Shown here in pieces: positions 26,924 to 36,092 of a stretch of 64,000 bases of DNA. Within the stretch, counting starts at the first letter, position 1; each line of letters opens with the position of its first letter. Source of the DNA: Atribacter laminatus (GTDB taxonomy: Bacteria; Atribacterota; Atribacteria; Atribacterales; Atribacteraceae); contig NZ_CP065383.1 of assembly GCF_015775515.1 (NCBI RefSeq), forward strand, positions 1,364,001-1,428,000, read 5' to 3'. A program made the position numbers and the translations under genes. The notes below the pieces were generated by a model that saw only the letters and a list, made by a program, of their open reading frames with translations, made no database searches and was not told the DNA's origin.

Positions 26924-27887
26924 TGGTTTTACCCCAGGATAATTTTTTTTGAAGAATTAAATCATTTAAGGCTTCTCGAACTGCATCTTCAGGGCTATAG
27001 CGGGGTGAAAAATTGAGCATTTCCATTGATTTACTCATTGAGACGCAACATCCCTGACGAACGTGATCGGCAGCCATGGTTGGATAACCAAAGTTTTCAG
27101 CGTATTCTTCTATGGAAATGTTTCTGTAATGGAATTCAACATCCATGAGCTGGGCAAGATAATGGCCTAATCCATAAAAAGTCATGGCGTGGGTTCCTCC
27201 ACAATTAAAACATTCGCCAATGGTATAATCCTTTTCTTCGATACATCTTAAAAAGAGAAAAGCAATATCAGCAGGATGAACATGCTGCAAAGTGCTGAAG
27301 CCTCCATCAAGGAGATAAACTTCCTTTCCATTCATCATATCTTGTAAGGTTTTAAGATTATTATCCCCAAAGGGAGTAATGAAGGGCTTGCCTGGTCCGG
27401 TAATATGAGTTGGATGAATAAGAGTTGCCTGGATATTACCATCGCGGGTATAAGAAAGAAGAATTTTCTCGATATCCACCTTTTTTTGTGCATAGTCATT
27501 TTGAGGATTACGAGGTGCTGTTTCAGGGGTTGGTATTATACAAGTTTTTCCGTATATCCAAGTAGTGCCACAGGTTAGAAGATGGACGTCTACTTGGTCA
27601 ATGGTTTCCGCCATTATTTCTGCACTATTTGGATCAAAACAAATGAGATCGACAATTATTTCAGGTTCAAGGTCCTTGATTCGTTCTTGCCAGTTCCCAT
27701 TTTTTTCTTCTCGTTCTCGATCAATTTTTATCTGATCTATATTTCTCCAAATTATTGATCCCGGATAGGGTCTAGTTGAACCTCGAGAAAATACCGTAAC
27801 CTCATAGTTTCTACTGACCAGGAGCGGGACCAAGTAACTTCCAATATGTCCAGTCCCACCAATAACCAGGACTTTTTTAGCCTTCAT
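26901..27887 (-). CDS. NAD-dependent epimerase/dehydratase family protein
   Basis: Extended short-chain dehydrogenase fold. The Rossmann motif is GGTGHIG (10-16) and the catalytic pair is Tyr132/Lys136 (YAQKK). The pattern of the C-terminal half (HVHPADIAFLFLRC, NCGGTHAMTF) resembles RNA-binding-protein-like or isoflavone-reductase-like NDP-sugar epimerases; the substrate is not clear. It is the first gene of a two-gene unit with the phosphohexomutase, hinting at nucleotide-sugar synthesis. The ATG is preceded by GGATGAAAC, a weak ribosome site. Confidence 0.82.
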   Translation of the reverse strand: MKAKKVLVIGGTGHIGSYLVPLLVSRNYEVTVFSRGSTRPYPGSIIWRNIDQIKIDREREEKNGNWQERIKDLEPEIIVDLICFDPNSAEIMAETIDQVDVHLLTCGTTWIYGKTCIIPTPETAPRNPQNDYAQKKVDIEKILLSYTRDGNIQATLIHPTHITGPGKPFITPFGDNNLKTLQDMMNGKEVYLLDGGFSTLQHVHPADIAFLFLRCIEEKDYTIGECFNCGGTHAMTFYGLGHYLAQLMDVEFHYRNISIEEYAENFGYPTMAADHVRQGCCVSMSKSMEMLNFSPRYSPEDAVREALNDLILQKKLSWGKTNEHLQRL

Positions 27888-28227
27888 GTTTCATCCTCCA
27901 TACATCATTTTTAAATAGATTTAAATTTTCAAAAGCATCTTTCATTATATATCAACCATGGTGACAGGTCGATTTATCCTTTGATTCATTGTCAGAAAAA
28001 TTATAATTTGTTGAATTGTACAGGAATTGGAATGAAAAAGAAGGGTGAAACTCTTCGGTTTTATTAAGTGCTGTTTTTTTGTGAATCCTTTCCTACTCAT
28101 TCCCACTTACAGTTTTTATACTCCTCTCAGTGTTTCCATGATAGAATGTTACAATATTAGTTGGTTTAATATCTCATTTTTATAGATTTACAAAAGAACA
28201 AGAAAGTCCAAGATTGAAAGGAGCTAA
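27888..28227. other. Divergent intergenic region
   Basis: 340 bases between the divergent epimerase and aldolase genes. I see no gene, repeat module or strong hairpin. Promoters for both genes must be here; none can be assigned with confidence. Confidence 0.5.
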
Positions 28228-29181
28228 ATGAATATTATGGAAAATTGGAAAAAAGTAATGGAAAAAGCTACTCTTAAAAAAGTAATGGAAGCAGCGAGTA
28301 ATCAGCATCTTGTTATACCGGCTTTTAATATTCCCTATCTTCCCATGATGGAAGCGGTTATTGAAGCTTTAAAAGAAATTGAGTGCTTTGCACTCATTGA
28401 GGTAGCCCGACCTGACATCACTCGCTTTGAAGCACGCAGTTTTGCGGCAATAAAAAAGGAATTTGATCGGTGTAAAGATACGTCGGTCGCTCGACTTCAT
28501 CAAGATCATGTTCCAGTTATTGACGAAGAAGGAAAAGAAGTCGATTGGAAGCTCTTGGTAACCGAAGCAGTCGACCTTGGTTATGATTCGGTGATGATTG
28601 ATGGATCACGACTGTCTTTGGAAGAAAATATATCAATTTCCAAAGAAGTTGTTGGTATTGCTCATCCTTCAGGAGTGCTAGTCGAAGCTGAGTTGGGAGC
28701 AGTTATGGGTCATGAAAGTGGGCCGATGCCTCCCTATGATGAAATATTTGCTTCGGGAAAAGGATTTACTTCACCGGAAGATGCCGCCTATATGGTTCAA
28801 AGTACTGGTATTGATTGGTTATCTGTTGCTATTGGGAATATCCATGGAGCGATTACCGGTGTGGCGAAAGACCAAAAAAAGGTTCAAGCCCGATTAAATA
28901 TTGAACATTTAAAGAAACTGGTTCAGAAAACTGGAATCCCGTTGGTTCTTCATGGTGGATCAGGAGTCCAAAAAGAATATGTTTTACAAGCTATTCAAAA
29001 CGGAATAACCAAGATTAACGTTGGTACCGAGATTCGTCAAACTTATGAGAAAGCTATGAAAGAAAGTGGTAATAATGTTAATGTTGCACAAAAAGCCTTA
29101 AAAGAAAAAACCAAAGAAATCATGAATCAATATTATGAAATGACGCAAACAGCTCGCAAAATTGGAGAAGCTTTATTCTAA
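28228..29181 (+). CDS. Class II fructose-bisphosphate/tagatose-bisphosphate-type aldolase
   Basis: Zinc-dependent aldolase of the Fba/KbaY/GatY family. The motif HQDH (His91, Asp93, His94) matches the usual HLDH zinc and catalytic Asp region; EAELG and LVLHGGSG are the later metal and phosphate-binding motifs, and NVGTEIR closes the site. Length 317 is slightly longer than KbaY (about 286). The two-residue deviation HQDHV instead of HLDHG suggests a substrate other than FBP, so it may act on another ketose phosphate. Single gene with AAGGAG before the ATG. Confidence 0.85.
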   Translation: MNIMENWKKVMEKATLKKVMEAASNQHLVIPAFNIPYLPMMEAVIEALKEIECFALIEVARPDITRFEARSFAAIKKEFDRCKDTSVARLHQDHVPVIDEEGKEVDWKLLVTEAVDLGYDSVMIDGSRLSLEENISISKEVVGIAHPSGVLVEAELGAVMGHESGPMPPYDEIFASGKGFTSPEDAAYMVQSTGIDWLSVAIGNIHGAITGVAKDQKKVQARLNIEHLKKLVQKTGIPLVLHGGSGVQKEYVLQAIQNGITKINVGTEIRQTYEKAMKESGNNVNVAQKALKEKTKEIMNQYYEMTQTARKIGEALF

Positions 29182-29252
29182 AACGGTAAAAGTAGGTAAT
29201 ATTATCCTAATTTTGATCTAATAATCCGGTTTGGGAATTTCACTCAATAATA

Positions 29253-29298
29253 AATAGAAAAAAGCGCCTTGGTTTTTTTGGAGGCGCTTTTTTCTATT
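29253..29298. terminator. Strong bidirectional terminator
   Basis: AATAGAAAAAAGCGCC (29253-29268) pairs with GGCGCTTTTTTCTATT (29283-29298); it serves both the aldolase gene and the convergent protease gene. Confidence 0.9.
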
Positions 29299-29307
29299 GT
29301 TGGTTTT

Positions 29308-30783
29308 TTACTGTAAATCCAATGAACGATCTTCTCGAATCTTGTAGGTGGCAAGGATTTGAGGATTGGCTTGTTTAACTTTTTCACGATTTAAGACAAT
29401 CTGTTGATTGGAATTATTTTCCAATATGACAAATGAATTCCCTTCATCGTTTTCAATAGCTTGTTGCAGTTCTTCCATATTAAGAATTTCTTTGCTATTT
29501 ACTTTTTTTACAATCCATGGAGCATAGTTTTGATACCCGTCATTAACCGATGCTGGTAAAACCCGTAAAAGAATAATGACTTGTTCTTCTTCGACTGTTG
29601 GGATGTTATTGGCGAGCAATGCGACCAATTCTTTAGGAGCATTATTAAACCAGTTAGAACCCCATATATTAAACAAGTTAACACTTAAAGGAGAAAAAAC
29701 TAAGCCACCATAAATGTAATAGGTCGGTAGGGTTTCATATTGCTCATAGGGGATCAACCAATTTTTTTCATAAGAGCTGCTAAGATTTACCGATAGGCTT
29801 TGAATTTCGCCGTTGCGTAAAATTTTAAGATTTAAATCATCGCCAATTTGATGTTTTTGAACAATATAGGCTAAATTGGTTCTTTCTTTTGCACGAAATT
29901 CCACTGTTCCATCGTTAGCAATAAGTGAATCGTCTATCGAGAGGATAACGTCCTCGGGCTGGATGATACCATCAGCGGACGAACCAGGGATAACTTGATT
30001 TACCAAAATCCCGGTTATATTTGCTGGCATGGTGTATTTTTCTCGAATATCAGGGTTTTCCATGTATTGCATATAAACTCCGAGGTTGGGAAAACCATCC
30101 AATTTTCCATCTGAAAGGTCTTCAAAAAAATGTTTTATGATCGGTGCTGGAACCATGTATCCAATATTTTGGGAACTGGGAATCCCTTGCATAACTACAC
30201 CGACAATTTTACCGTCAACAATTACCGGACCACCGCTGTTTCCTGGATTGATAGCTGCATCTATTTGGCCGGCTAAAAGTGCAATAGAGCTATGTACATA
30301 AGGTTGGTGTTCAATGCGCGATACAACTCCTTTAGTGATGCTCAGCGTATCGCCCCCCATGGGGAAACCATAAACCAATACTTCTTGGTTGGTAGCCGGA
30401 AGGTCCCCAATGGGCAAAGGATCGATATTTTGAAAAAAACTAGGGTCATCAACGGTAATCAAAGCAAGATCACATTGATGGGATATTGCCAATAATCGAG
30501 CTGGATATCGTTGCGTGTCGCCATACCGGCGAACCTGGAGAAAGGTAAGATCACTTACAACGTGGGCATTAGTAAGGATACGATTCCCTTCGATAATAGC
30601 CCCTGAACCAGTGACCGAAGAAGGTCCCATCATGTTCCAAGGATTTAAGTAATCAGGAGGATCAGATACAGCGTATACTTTTACAATGGTGTCGGATATG
30701 TCGGACGCCATTACTGGTAAGGAAAAAAGTAATAACATAAAGACAATTATTAAATTGAACGAATAAATTTTTTTTCTAATCAT
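29308..30783 (-). CDS. HtrA-like exported serine protease with variant C-terminal region
   Basis: Signal peptide 1-26 (ends PVMA). The trypsin-like domain has His74 (TNAHV), Asp105 (CDLALI) and Ser183 (NPGNSGGP), all intact. A first PDZ-like domain lies at about 230-335 (GILVNQVIPGSSADG...IQPEDVILSID). The last 150 residues resemble the extended PDZ2 region of plant Deg9-like proteases more than DegP. At 491 residues it is distinct from the HtrA at 2848. It is a single gene. The physiological substrate is unknown. Confidence 0.88.
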   Translation of the reverse strand: MIRKKIYSFNLIIVFMLLLFSLPVMASDISDTIVKVYAVSDPPDYLNPWNMMGPSSVTGSGAIIEGNRILTNAHVVSDLTFLQVRRYGDTQRYPARLLAISHQCDLALITVDDPSFFQNIDPLPIGDLPATNQEVLVYGFPMGGDTLSITKGVVSRIEHQPYVHSSIALLAGQIDAAINPGNSGGPVIVDGKIVGVVMQGIPSSQNIGYMVPAPIIKHFFEDLSDGKLDGFPNLGVYMQYMENPDIREKYTMPANITGILVNQVIPGSSADGIIQPEDVILSIDDSLIANDGTVEFRAKERTNLAYIVQKHQIGDDLNLKILRNGEIQSLSVNLSSSYEKNWLIPYEQYETLPTYYIYGGLVFSPLSVNLFNIWGSNWFNNAPKELVALLANNIPTVEEEQVIILLRVLPASVNDGYQNYAPWIVKKVNSKEILNMEELQQAIENDEGNSFVILENNSNQQIVLNREKVKQANPQILATYKIREDRSLDLQ

Positions 30784-31077
30784 CGATTTCCATCTCCTTG
30801 ACAGCTGATTGGTATCATACTAATAGTTAAAATGTATTCATATCATACCTGATATTGTTTATCGTGACCATCAGAAAGAGTTCATTTCAAAAGATCTTTC
30901 CTTTAAAATTTAAATTTGATTAGTAAAAGCCTCTTAAAACATGGTCTTTTTTCTCAATCAAAAAATTAAAAATACGTTAAAATTGAAAGAGGTGGGATAT
31001 TTATTTCTTTTTGTTTTTTCCATTACAAAAAAATGGCCGGAATAAGAAGTAATTTTTAATAAACAAAGGAGGATAAA

Positions 31078-31290
31078 ATGGTTGATCCAGCTGAAAAAAT
31101 TGGGAGCATATTAGGAGAAATTGAACGAACCAAGGGAATAGTGAAATCTCCTGATAGGAGGTCTGCCTATTTGACTCCGCTTTATACTCAGTTAGCTCAA
31201 GAAATTATTAACGAAGTGAAGAAGCAGGTAAAAGAAGATATCATGAAAGAGCTACGAGATGAAATAAGAGGGACCTCATTCCTTGAATAA
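31078..31290 (+). CDS. Small hypothetical helical protein
   Basis: 70 residues with a strong ribosome site AAAGGAGG before the ATG. The sequence is highly charged and probably helical (LYTQLAQEIINEVKKQVKEDIMKELRDEI). No cysteines, membrane segment or known motif. Placed alone between the divergent HtrA-like gene and a repeat region. Function unknown; considered real because of the ribosome site and coding-like composition. Confidence 0.6.
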   Translation: MVDPAEKIGSILGEIERTKGIVKSPDRRSAYLTPLYTQLAQEIINEVKKQVKEDIMKELRDEIRGTSFLE

Positions 31291-31409
31291 ATTTTTTAAA
31301 TATTAAATTTTATTCAACCAATACGATGATAAGAAATATTTATGGAAATTCGCCGTAGTCCATTACAAGAATTGCTCTGATAGCAATAAACTATTTGATA
31401 AGCGTATAG

Positions 31410-31773
31410 ACCTTCATACCAAGTTGTGGCAGCAGATGAGGATAAAAATCCAAATTCGACATGCCATGGCATGTCGCTACATTAAAATTCTTTTTTAGGG
31501 GCTTGATTTATCATGCTCTCATATAGGTTTCCAGGATAGACCGTCATGCTGCTTTGCAGCACCAGATGAAGATGAAAATACCTACCCAGAAATCGTTGCC
31601 CCCTTTAGCAAAGGGGGTAAGGGGGATTTGAGTTTTTGTAAACCAATCGAATCCCAATACTTCCCCCTTTAACCAATGGGAGAATAATAAAAAATGAATC
31701 ATGAGATTGCCACGACCTCAAAAAACCAGGTCTCACAATGACGACTCAAAGTTCCTTCTCCCTTGATGGGAGG
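31410..31773 (+). repeat. Composite repeat, interrupted at its right end by IS481-type element
   Basis: A divergent module A copy (31409-31452) is followed by the perfect 20-bp palindrome CGACATGCCATGGCATGTCG (31457-31476) and GGGGCTTGATTTATCATG (31498-31515). Then come module A (31540-31580), B (31596-31632), C' (31700-31746) and the left half of D (31751-31773). D continues at 33078 on the other side of the insertion (GAGAAGGTGAGG). Confidence 0.8.
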
Positions 31774-33077
31774 GTATGATCCGGACACATAGGTAACAGA
31801 AAGTTCCTGACACATAGGTAACACTTTGTATACTACTGGCATAAGGAGGAATGCCTTATGCCATGGACGGAGGTACACAAAGTGGATCTCAGACAAGAAT
31901 TGATTTATCGTTATCTCAACAAGGAAAAGGTGACAGATTTGTGTCGAGAATATGGAATCTCTCGAAAAACCGCCTATAAGTTTATTCATCGTTTTCAAGC
32001 CTTTGGTTTGGATGGACTTAAAGATCAATCCCGACGTCCTCATCACCTGGCGGGTCAAACTGATGCCCTGACCGAGCAAATGATTCTGGATACCAAATTC
32101 AAGCATCCCAGTTGGGGAGCTAAAAAGCTCAAGCCCGCCTTGGAAAGACAGTATCCCGATATTGTCTTTCCAGCAATCAGTACCATCAGTGCCATCTTAT
32201 CTCGCCATGGACTGGTGAGATCACACCCTCGTCGATTGAGAAGAAGTGTGCCAACCAGTCAACTTCGAACCAGCCATGAACCCAATGAGATCTGGTGTGT
32301 CGACTTTAAAGGACAATTTCGAACCCAAGATCGGAAATACTGTTATCCTTTAACCATCACCGATCACTATAGCCGGTATCTCCTTGCCTGTGAAGCTCTT
32401 TCCTCTCCCAGCATTCAAGAATCCCTTCCGGTCTTCAAAGAGTGCTTTTCCACATATGGTCTTCCCCAGGTGATCCGCAGTGATAACGGGAGTCCCTTTG
32501 CTTCTCTTCACTCTCCCTTTGGACTCACTCAACTCTCGGTGTGGTTAGTGAAACTCGGCATCATCTTAGAGCGCATTGATCCGGGACATCCAGAACAAAA
32601 TAGCCGTCATGAACGGATGCACCGCACCTTAAAAGAAGAGGCCTGTCAAAAACCAGCCACCAATCTTTTCACCCAACAAGACCGCTTTGAAACCTTTAAA
32701 ACCATCTATAACACCGTACGACCCCATGAAGCAATCAACCAAGAAACCCCAGCTTCCTGGTACCACAAAAGTGACCGGCCCTATCCAAAAACCTTAAGTG
32801 ATTGTGAATATCCTCATCATACGCTCACTCGTAAAGTCGATTCCTCAGGACGGATTTCTCTTTATGGCAACCGTCTGATCAGAATCAGTAAAGTCTTTGC
32901 TGGTGAACTTCTCGGATTCAAAGACTATACTCATTCCTGGTTAGTTAGTTTCTCTACCTATGATATTGGTATAATTGATAAAAAGACCCTTACTTTTGAA
33001 TCAACGGAGATTCAAGATGATTAAAAAGTGTTACCTATGTCCTTAGACTAAAGTGTAACCTATGTCCCCGTTCGTAC
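31774..33077 (+). mobile_element. IS481-family insertion sequence
   Basis: About 1.3 kb with imperfect terminal inverted repeats: GTATGATCCGGACACATAGG at the left and, read inwards from the right, GTACGAACGGGGACATAGG. A second internal copy of GACACATAGGTAACAC/GGACATAGGTAACAC occurs about 30 bases inside each end. It carries one intact transposase gene. It is inserted in module D of a dispersed repeat; no clear target duplication longer than about three bases is seen. Confidence 0.85.
31858..33024 (+). CDS. IS481-family transposase
   Basis: 388 residues. An N-terminal helix-turn-helix (VTDLCREYGISRKTAYKFI, 25-43) is followed by an integrase core with the DDE triad: Asp149 (CVDFKG), Asp209 (RSDNGSPF) and Glu252 (HERMHRTLK). 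Full length and without frameshift, so possibly active. AAGGAGG lies seven bases before the ATG. GC content appears higher than in the neighbouring genes, as expected for a transferred element. Confidence 0.95.
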   Translation: MPWTEVHKVDLRQELIYRYLNKEKVTDLCREYGISRKTAYKFIHRFQAFGLDGLKDQSRRPHHLAGQTDALTEQMILDTKFKHPSWGAKKLKPALERQYPDIVFPAISTISAILSRHGLVRSHPRRLRRSVPTSQLRTSHEPNEIWCVDFKGQFRTQDRKYCYPLTITDHYSRYLLACEALSSPSIQESLPVFKECFSTYGLPQVIRSDNGSPFASLHSPFGLTQLSVWLVKLGIILERIDPGHPEQNSRHERMHRTLKEEACQKPATNLFTQQDRFETFKTIYNTVRPHEAINQETPASWYHKSDRPYPKTLSDCEYPHHTLTRKVDSSGRISLYGNRLIRISKVFAGELLGFKDYTHSWLVSFSTYDIGIIDKKTLTFESTEIQDD

Positions 33078-33605
33078 AGAGAAGGTGAGGGTGAGGATGA
33101 AAGCTCTGGATGACGAATGAAAAGCACCCTCCCCGCCGCGAAAGCGGCACCCCTCCAAGGAGGGGAATTGCTGAATTCATTCCCCCATTGAGGGGGGATT
33201 AAGGGGGGGTGTGCCTTTTTCTTTTTTTGTTTATTCTTTTTTCACCAATATTGGTATTTTCAGGATAGACCCTCATGCTGCTTTTGCGGCACCAGATGAC
33301 AATGAAAATATGTAAATACCAATCGATTTCCCCCTTTAGAAAAGGGGGTGAGGGGGATTTGAGTTTTTTACTGTTCCGTCATTGCGAGGAGCATCCTATG
33401 CGACGTGGCAATCTCTGCCACCTAATTTGTCATTCTGAGGAGTCCGGTGTCTTCTCCCGGACGACGTGAGAATCTCATCCTTTTAAATCTTTTCCAAAAT
33501 TAAAATATAAAAAGATGAGATCCTCACGGCTTCTGAATGCGAAGCCTCAGGATGACGGATTAAAGAATTCATCTGATGGTATTTTCAGGATAGAAACCAA
33601 AACCA
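33078..33605 (+). repeat. Dense cluster of dispersed repeat modules
   Basis: Right half of module D (33078-33106), then module E (33125-33212), which includes CCGCGAAAGCGGC and CCCCTCCAAGGAGGGG hairpins. Module A (33258-33310), B (33326-33365) and C (33378-33417) follow. Two variants of C come after: GTCATTCTGAGGAG...ACGTGAGAATCTC (33430-33479) and GATGAGATCCTCACGG...CAGGATGACGG (33514-33560). Confidence 0.85.
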
Positions 33606-34007
33606 TAATCCGATTAATAAATAGACCAAAAATTTAAAACCCATTAAAAAGTTATGAAGAGAAGGGGTTTGGGGATGGGGAATTATGTCTGGAAATAATC
33701 ATCAGAATGATAAGACTTCAGAGGCATCCAACGAAAAAAAACCGAGCCAGAGAAGGGTGAAATCTAAAAAAATGGAATACCTTGGAGCAATCATTGGGAA
33801 CTTCGTTCTCTTGTATATCGTCAATCATCTAATGCAATGGCACATTCCTTTCATCACTGAAAATTTTTATAAAGTTCTCCCTTATATGAATTGGTCAATT
33901 GGTGCTTCTATTGTGGTAAATATTCTCTATATTTTTTTTGATCAAAAGTTTATACGTTTGGGAACTGTGCCGGTATTAAATATTCTTAGTTTATTATCAG
34001 TATTTAT

Positions 34008-35519
34008 CTCAACTTTCGCACATAAATAAATGCTAAAAATCCTTGATTATAAAGGGTTTTTTAATGAAAACACCCCTCCTTTCTGGTAGAATTGACTTAG
34101 GAAAAAAAACCAATCACCACAAAGAGAGAGGTGTCTTCATGACTATCCTACCAGAAAATTTGGAAAATGAAAGGACTCTATTCCCAATGTTTTCCTCCTT
34201 TATGAAGGAGTTCAAATTGAACCAGCTTTTCCGGAAATGTTCCATCCGGAAAGAGAAAGGGTTCCCAGTCAAAGACGTCTTTCAGATGATCTTTCTCCTT
34301 GTCTTTACCGGAAAAAACGTCTCTGGGATATTTTGCTCCAAGAATCCCATTTTTCAAGGAAAGAAAGACACTCTTTACCGTTTCCTCCACAAGACTGGTG
34401 GGAACTGGCGTAAATTCCTTTTCCTCTTGAGCACCAAAGTGGTCTCTGAAGCGCTCCTTCCTTTTACCAGTTTGAAACGCTACACCTGGGTGGTGGATGA
34501 TTCCCCCTATGAACGGCCTCGGAGCTTGAAAGTTGAAGGGCTCTCTCGATTCTATGATCACGCCCAAGGACGGTTCAGTCGGGGTTTCAGAATGCTCACT
34601 TTAGGACTCACCGATGGTGCTACATTCATTCCCTTTGCTTTTTCATTGTTAAGTTCTCACCAAAAAGAAAACCAGCTCTGTCCCATGGATGCCTCCATTG
34701 ATGGGCGGAGCAAAAGAGCTCACCTTCGGAAAGAATCCCAAGAAAAAACTCCAGAAGTCTTCTTCAACCTCCTGGATGGAGCCTTAAAACACTGTCCTTT
34801 GGTCTCAACTATTCTCTTTGATAGTTGGTTCAGTTTTCCAGCCCTCATCCGCAAATGTGCTCTTCGCGGATTATCAGTGGTGTGCATGCTCAAAAACACC
34901 CCAAAAATTTACTATTCTTTTGGTGGAAAAGTTCTTTCTCTTTCCTCTCTTTTCAACCGGATTCAGAAAAGACCACAGGGTCCGATCCTTGGATCTTGTG
35001 TGATTAATCTCAATTTGACTGATAACCCCCTGTATGCCCGCATCGTCTTGGTCCGAAGTGAAAAACAAAAAAACCAGTGGCTGGCACTTCTTTCAACCGA
35101 TCTGTCTCTTTCTGAAGACGAGATCGTCACCCTCTATGGGAAACGCTGGGATATCGAGGTTTTCTTCAAGATGGTGAAATCCTTCTTGAAACTCACTCGA
35201 GAATTTCAGGTTCGATCCTATGATGCTCTGGTATCCCATACCAGTATCGTCTTTATCCGCTATATCATGCTCGCGGTTATTGCCCGGAGAAACACCGATC
35301 CCCGAACCTTTGGCGAGCTTTTCTATGCCTGCTATGATGAAATTCAGGATATCACTCTTATGGAAGCACTCACTCTTCTTCTTGAGCTCCTGAAGACGAC
35401 CATCAAACAGATTTTCGTTCTTTCAGAAGAAAGAGTCAAAGAGCTAGTTGCTTATTTTGTGAATAGTCTTCCAGCGTGGTTGAAAGGAAAAGTACTATTA
35501 TTGAACTGCGAAAGTTGAG
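34008..35519 (+). mobile_element. IS4-type insertion sequence with target duplication
   Basis: 1512 bp bounded by perfect 13-bp inverted repeats CTCAACTTTCGCA (34008-34020) and TGCGAAAGTTGAG (35507-35519). A direct target duplication TATTTAT flanks it (34001-34007 and 35520-35526). The transposase stop codon lies inside the right inverted repeat. The intact ends and exact duplication indicate a fairly recent insertion. Confidence 0.95.
34139..35518 (+). CDS. IS4-family DDE transposase
   Basis: 459 residues from ATG 34139, which has GAGAGGTG about six bases upstream; the frame is open from 34043. Likely catalytic residues are Asp120 or Asp121 (VVDDS), Asp228 (LFDSWF) and Glu340. The IS4 signature Y-x2-R-x3-E-x6-K is exact: Tyr333, Arg336, Glu340, Lys347 in YGKRWDIEVFFKMVK. 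No frameshift. The codon usage is richer in C-ending codons than in flanking genes. Confidence 0.95.
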   Translation: MTILPENLENERTLFPMFSSFMKEFKLNQLFRKCSIRKEKGFPVKDVFQMIFLLVFTGKNVSGIFCSKNPIFQGKKDTLYRFLHKTGGNWRKFLFLLSTKVVSEALLPFTSLKRYTWVVDDSPYERPRSLKVEGLSRFYDHAQGRFSRGFRMLTLGLTDGATFIPFAFSLLSSHQKENQLCPMDASIDGRSKRAHLRKESQEKTPEVFFNLLDGALKHCPLVSTILFDSWFSFPALIRKCALRGLSVVCMLKNTPKIYYSFGGKVLSLSSLFNRIQKRPQGPILGSCVINLNLTDNPLYARIVLVRSEKQKNQWLALLSTDLSLSEDEIVTLYGKRWDIEVFFKMVKSFLKLTREFQVRSYDALVSHTSIVFIRYIMLAVIARRNTDPRTFGELFYACYDEIQDITLMEALTLLLELLKTTIKQIFVLSEERVKELVAYFVNSLPAWLKGKVLLLNCES

Positions 35520-35742
35520 TATTTATGTTATTTAAAATTTTTCCTTTTGATTTCAAATCAGTGGGAATGGGAGTCTTGAATCAAGTCGGTAAAATATTGT
35601 TAGGATTGGTAGTGGTGGGAGTCGTCATTAGTATCGTAGTGGATTGGTACAAATTAATCCGAGATTATTAAATTTTTTACCTGGTTTTTTCGCTTTGTTT
35701 TGAGATTTTATAGGAGGAACGGAAATCGAAGAAGTTCTTTTA

Positions 35743-35940
35743 ATGTTTATGAGTGCCCTGATCTATGCCGGAATATTTTTAATTATCACCCTTCCTTTCA
35801 GGATTTTCGGTGCTTTTCGAAAGGGACAGAAAGAGATTGCCATCCGAAATATTTTTATTTGGGGCACCATGGTTTTAACGTTAATTCTTCTTGAAATATC
35901 TAAGCTGATAGATATTGAAGAATATCTGTTTTTCTGGTAA
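35743..35940 (+). CDS. Small two-span membrane protein
   Basis: 65 residues from ATG 35743 with two membrane segments (about 4-19 and 38-53) separated by a basic loop FRKGQKEIAIRN. The ATG has no good ribosome site. A perfect AGGAGG (35712-35717) instead lies seven bases before an in-frame ATC at 35725, which would give a 71-residue protein beginning with EEVLL. The gene follows the split membrane-protein gene by 71 bases and may belong with it. Function unknown. Confidence 0.6.
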   Translation: MFMSALIYAGIFLIITLPFRIFGAFRKGQKEIAIRNIFIWGTMVLTLILLEISKLIDIEEYLFFW

Positions 35941-36011
35941 TTAAATTACTGAGAATAATAAGTGTGATTTTACTATGTTTATAGGACCACTTCATTTTTT
36001 TTAATGAAAAG

Positions 36012-36040
36012 TTGACAGGGAATGAGGCGGTCTCTATTAT
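36012..36040 (+). promoter_or_regulatory. Consensus sigma-70 promoter for amino acid ABC operon
   Basis: TTGACA (36012-36017) and TATTAT (36035-36040) with a 17-base spacer, 52 bases before the start codon. Confidence 0.75.
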
Positions 36041-36092
36041 GAATAATACAAAAAGTTAATGTAAGCGAATATTGAACTATAGGAGGAAAGAA

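Larger units (their letters stand above)
33685..35671 (+). pseudogene. Small multi-spanning membrane protein gene split by IS4-type insertion
   Basis: The 5' part (33685-34007) encodes 107 residues with a Lys-rich N-terminus and three membrane segments (about 32-50, 66-86, 92-107). It is cut by an IS at 34008. Removing the IS and one copy of the 7-bp duplication TATTTAT joins codon AT|G and restores one frame to the stop at 35671, giving LLSVFMLFKIFPFDFK across the junction and a 155-residue protein with a fourth segment (GKILLGLVVVGVVISIVVDW). As it stands, the left part would end 11 codons inside the IS at 34029, and the right part could start at ATG 35525 (48 residues). The family is not recognised. 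Confidence 0.85.

Noticed and set aside
33275-33469. 64-codon frame with HCEEHPMRRGNL
   Set aside because: Translation of repeat modules A, B and C; not a gene.
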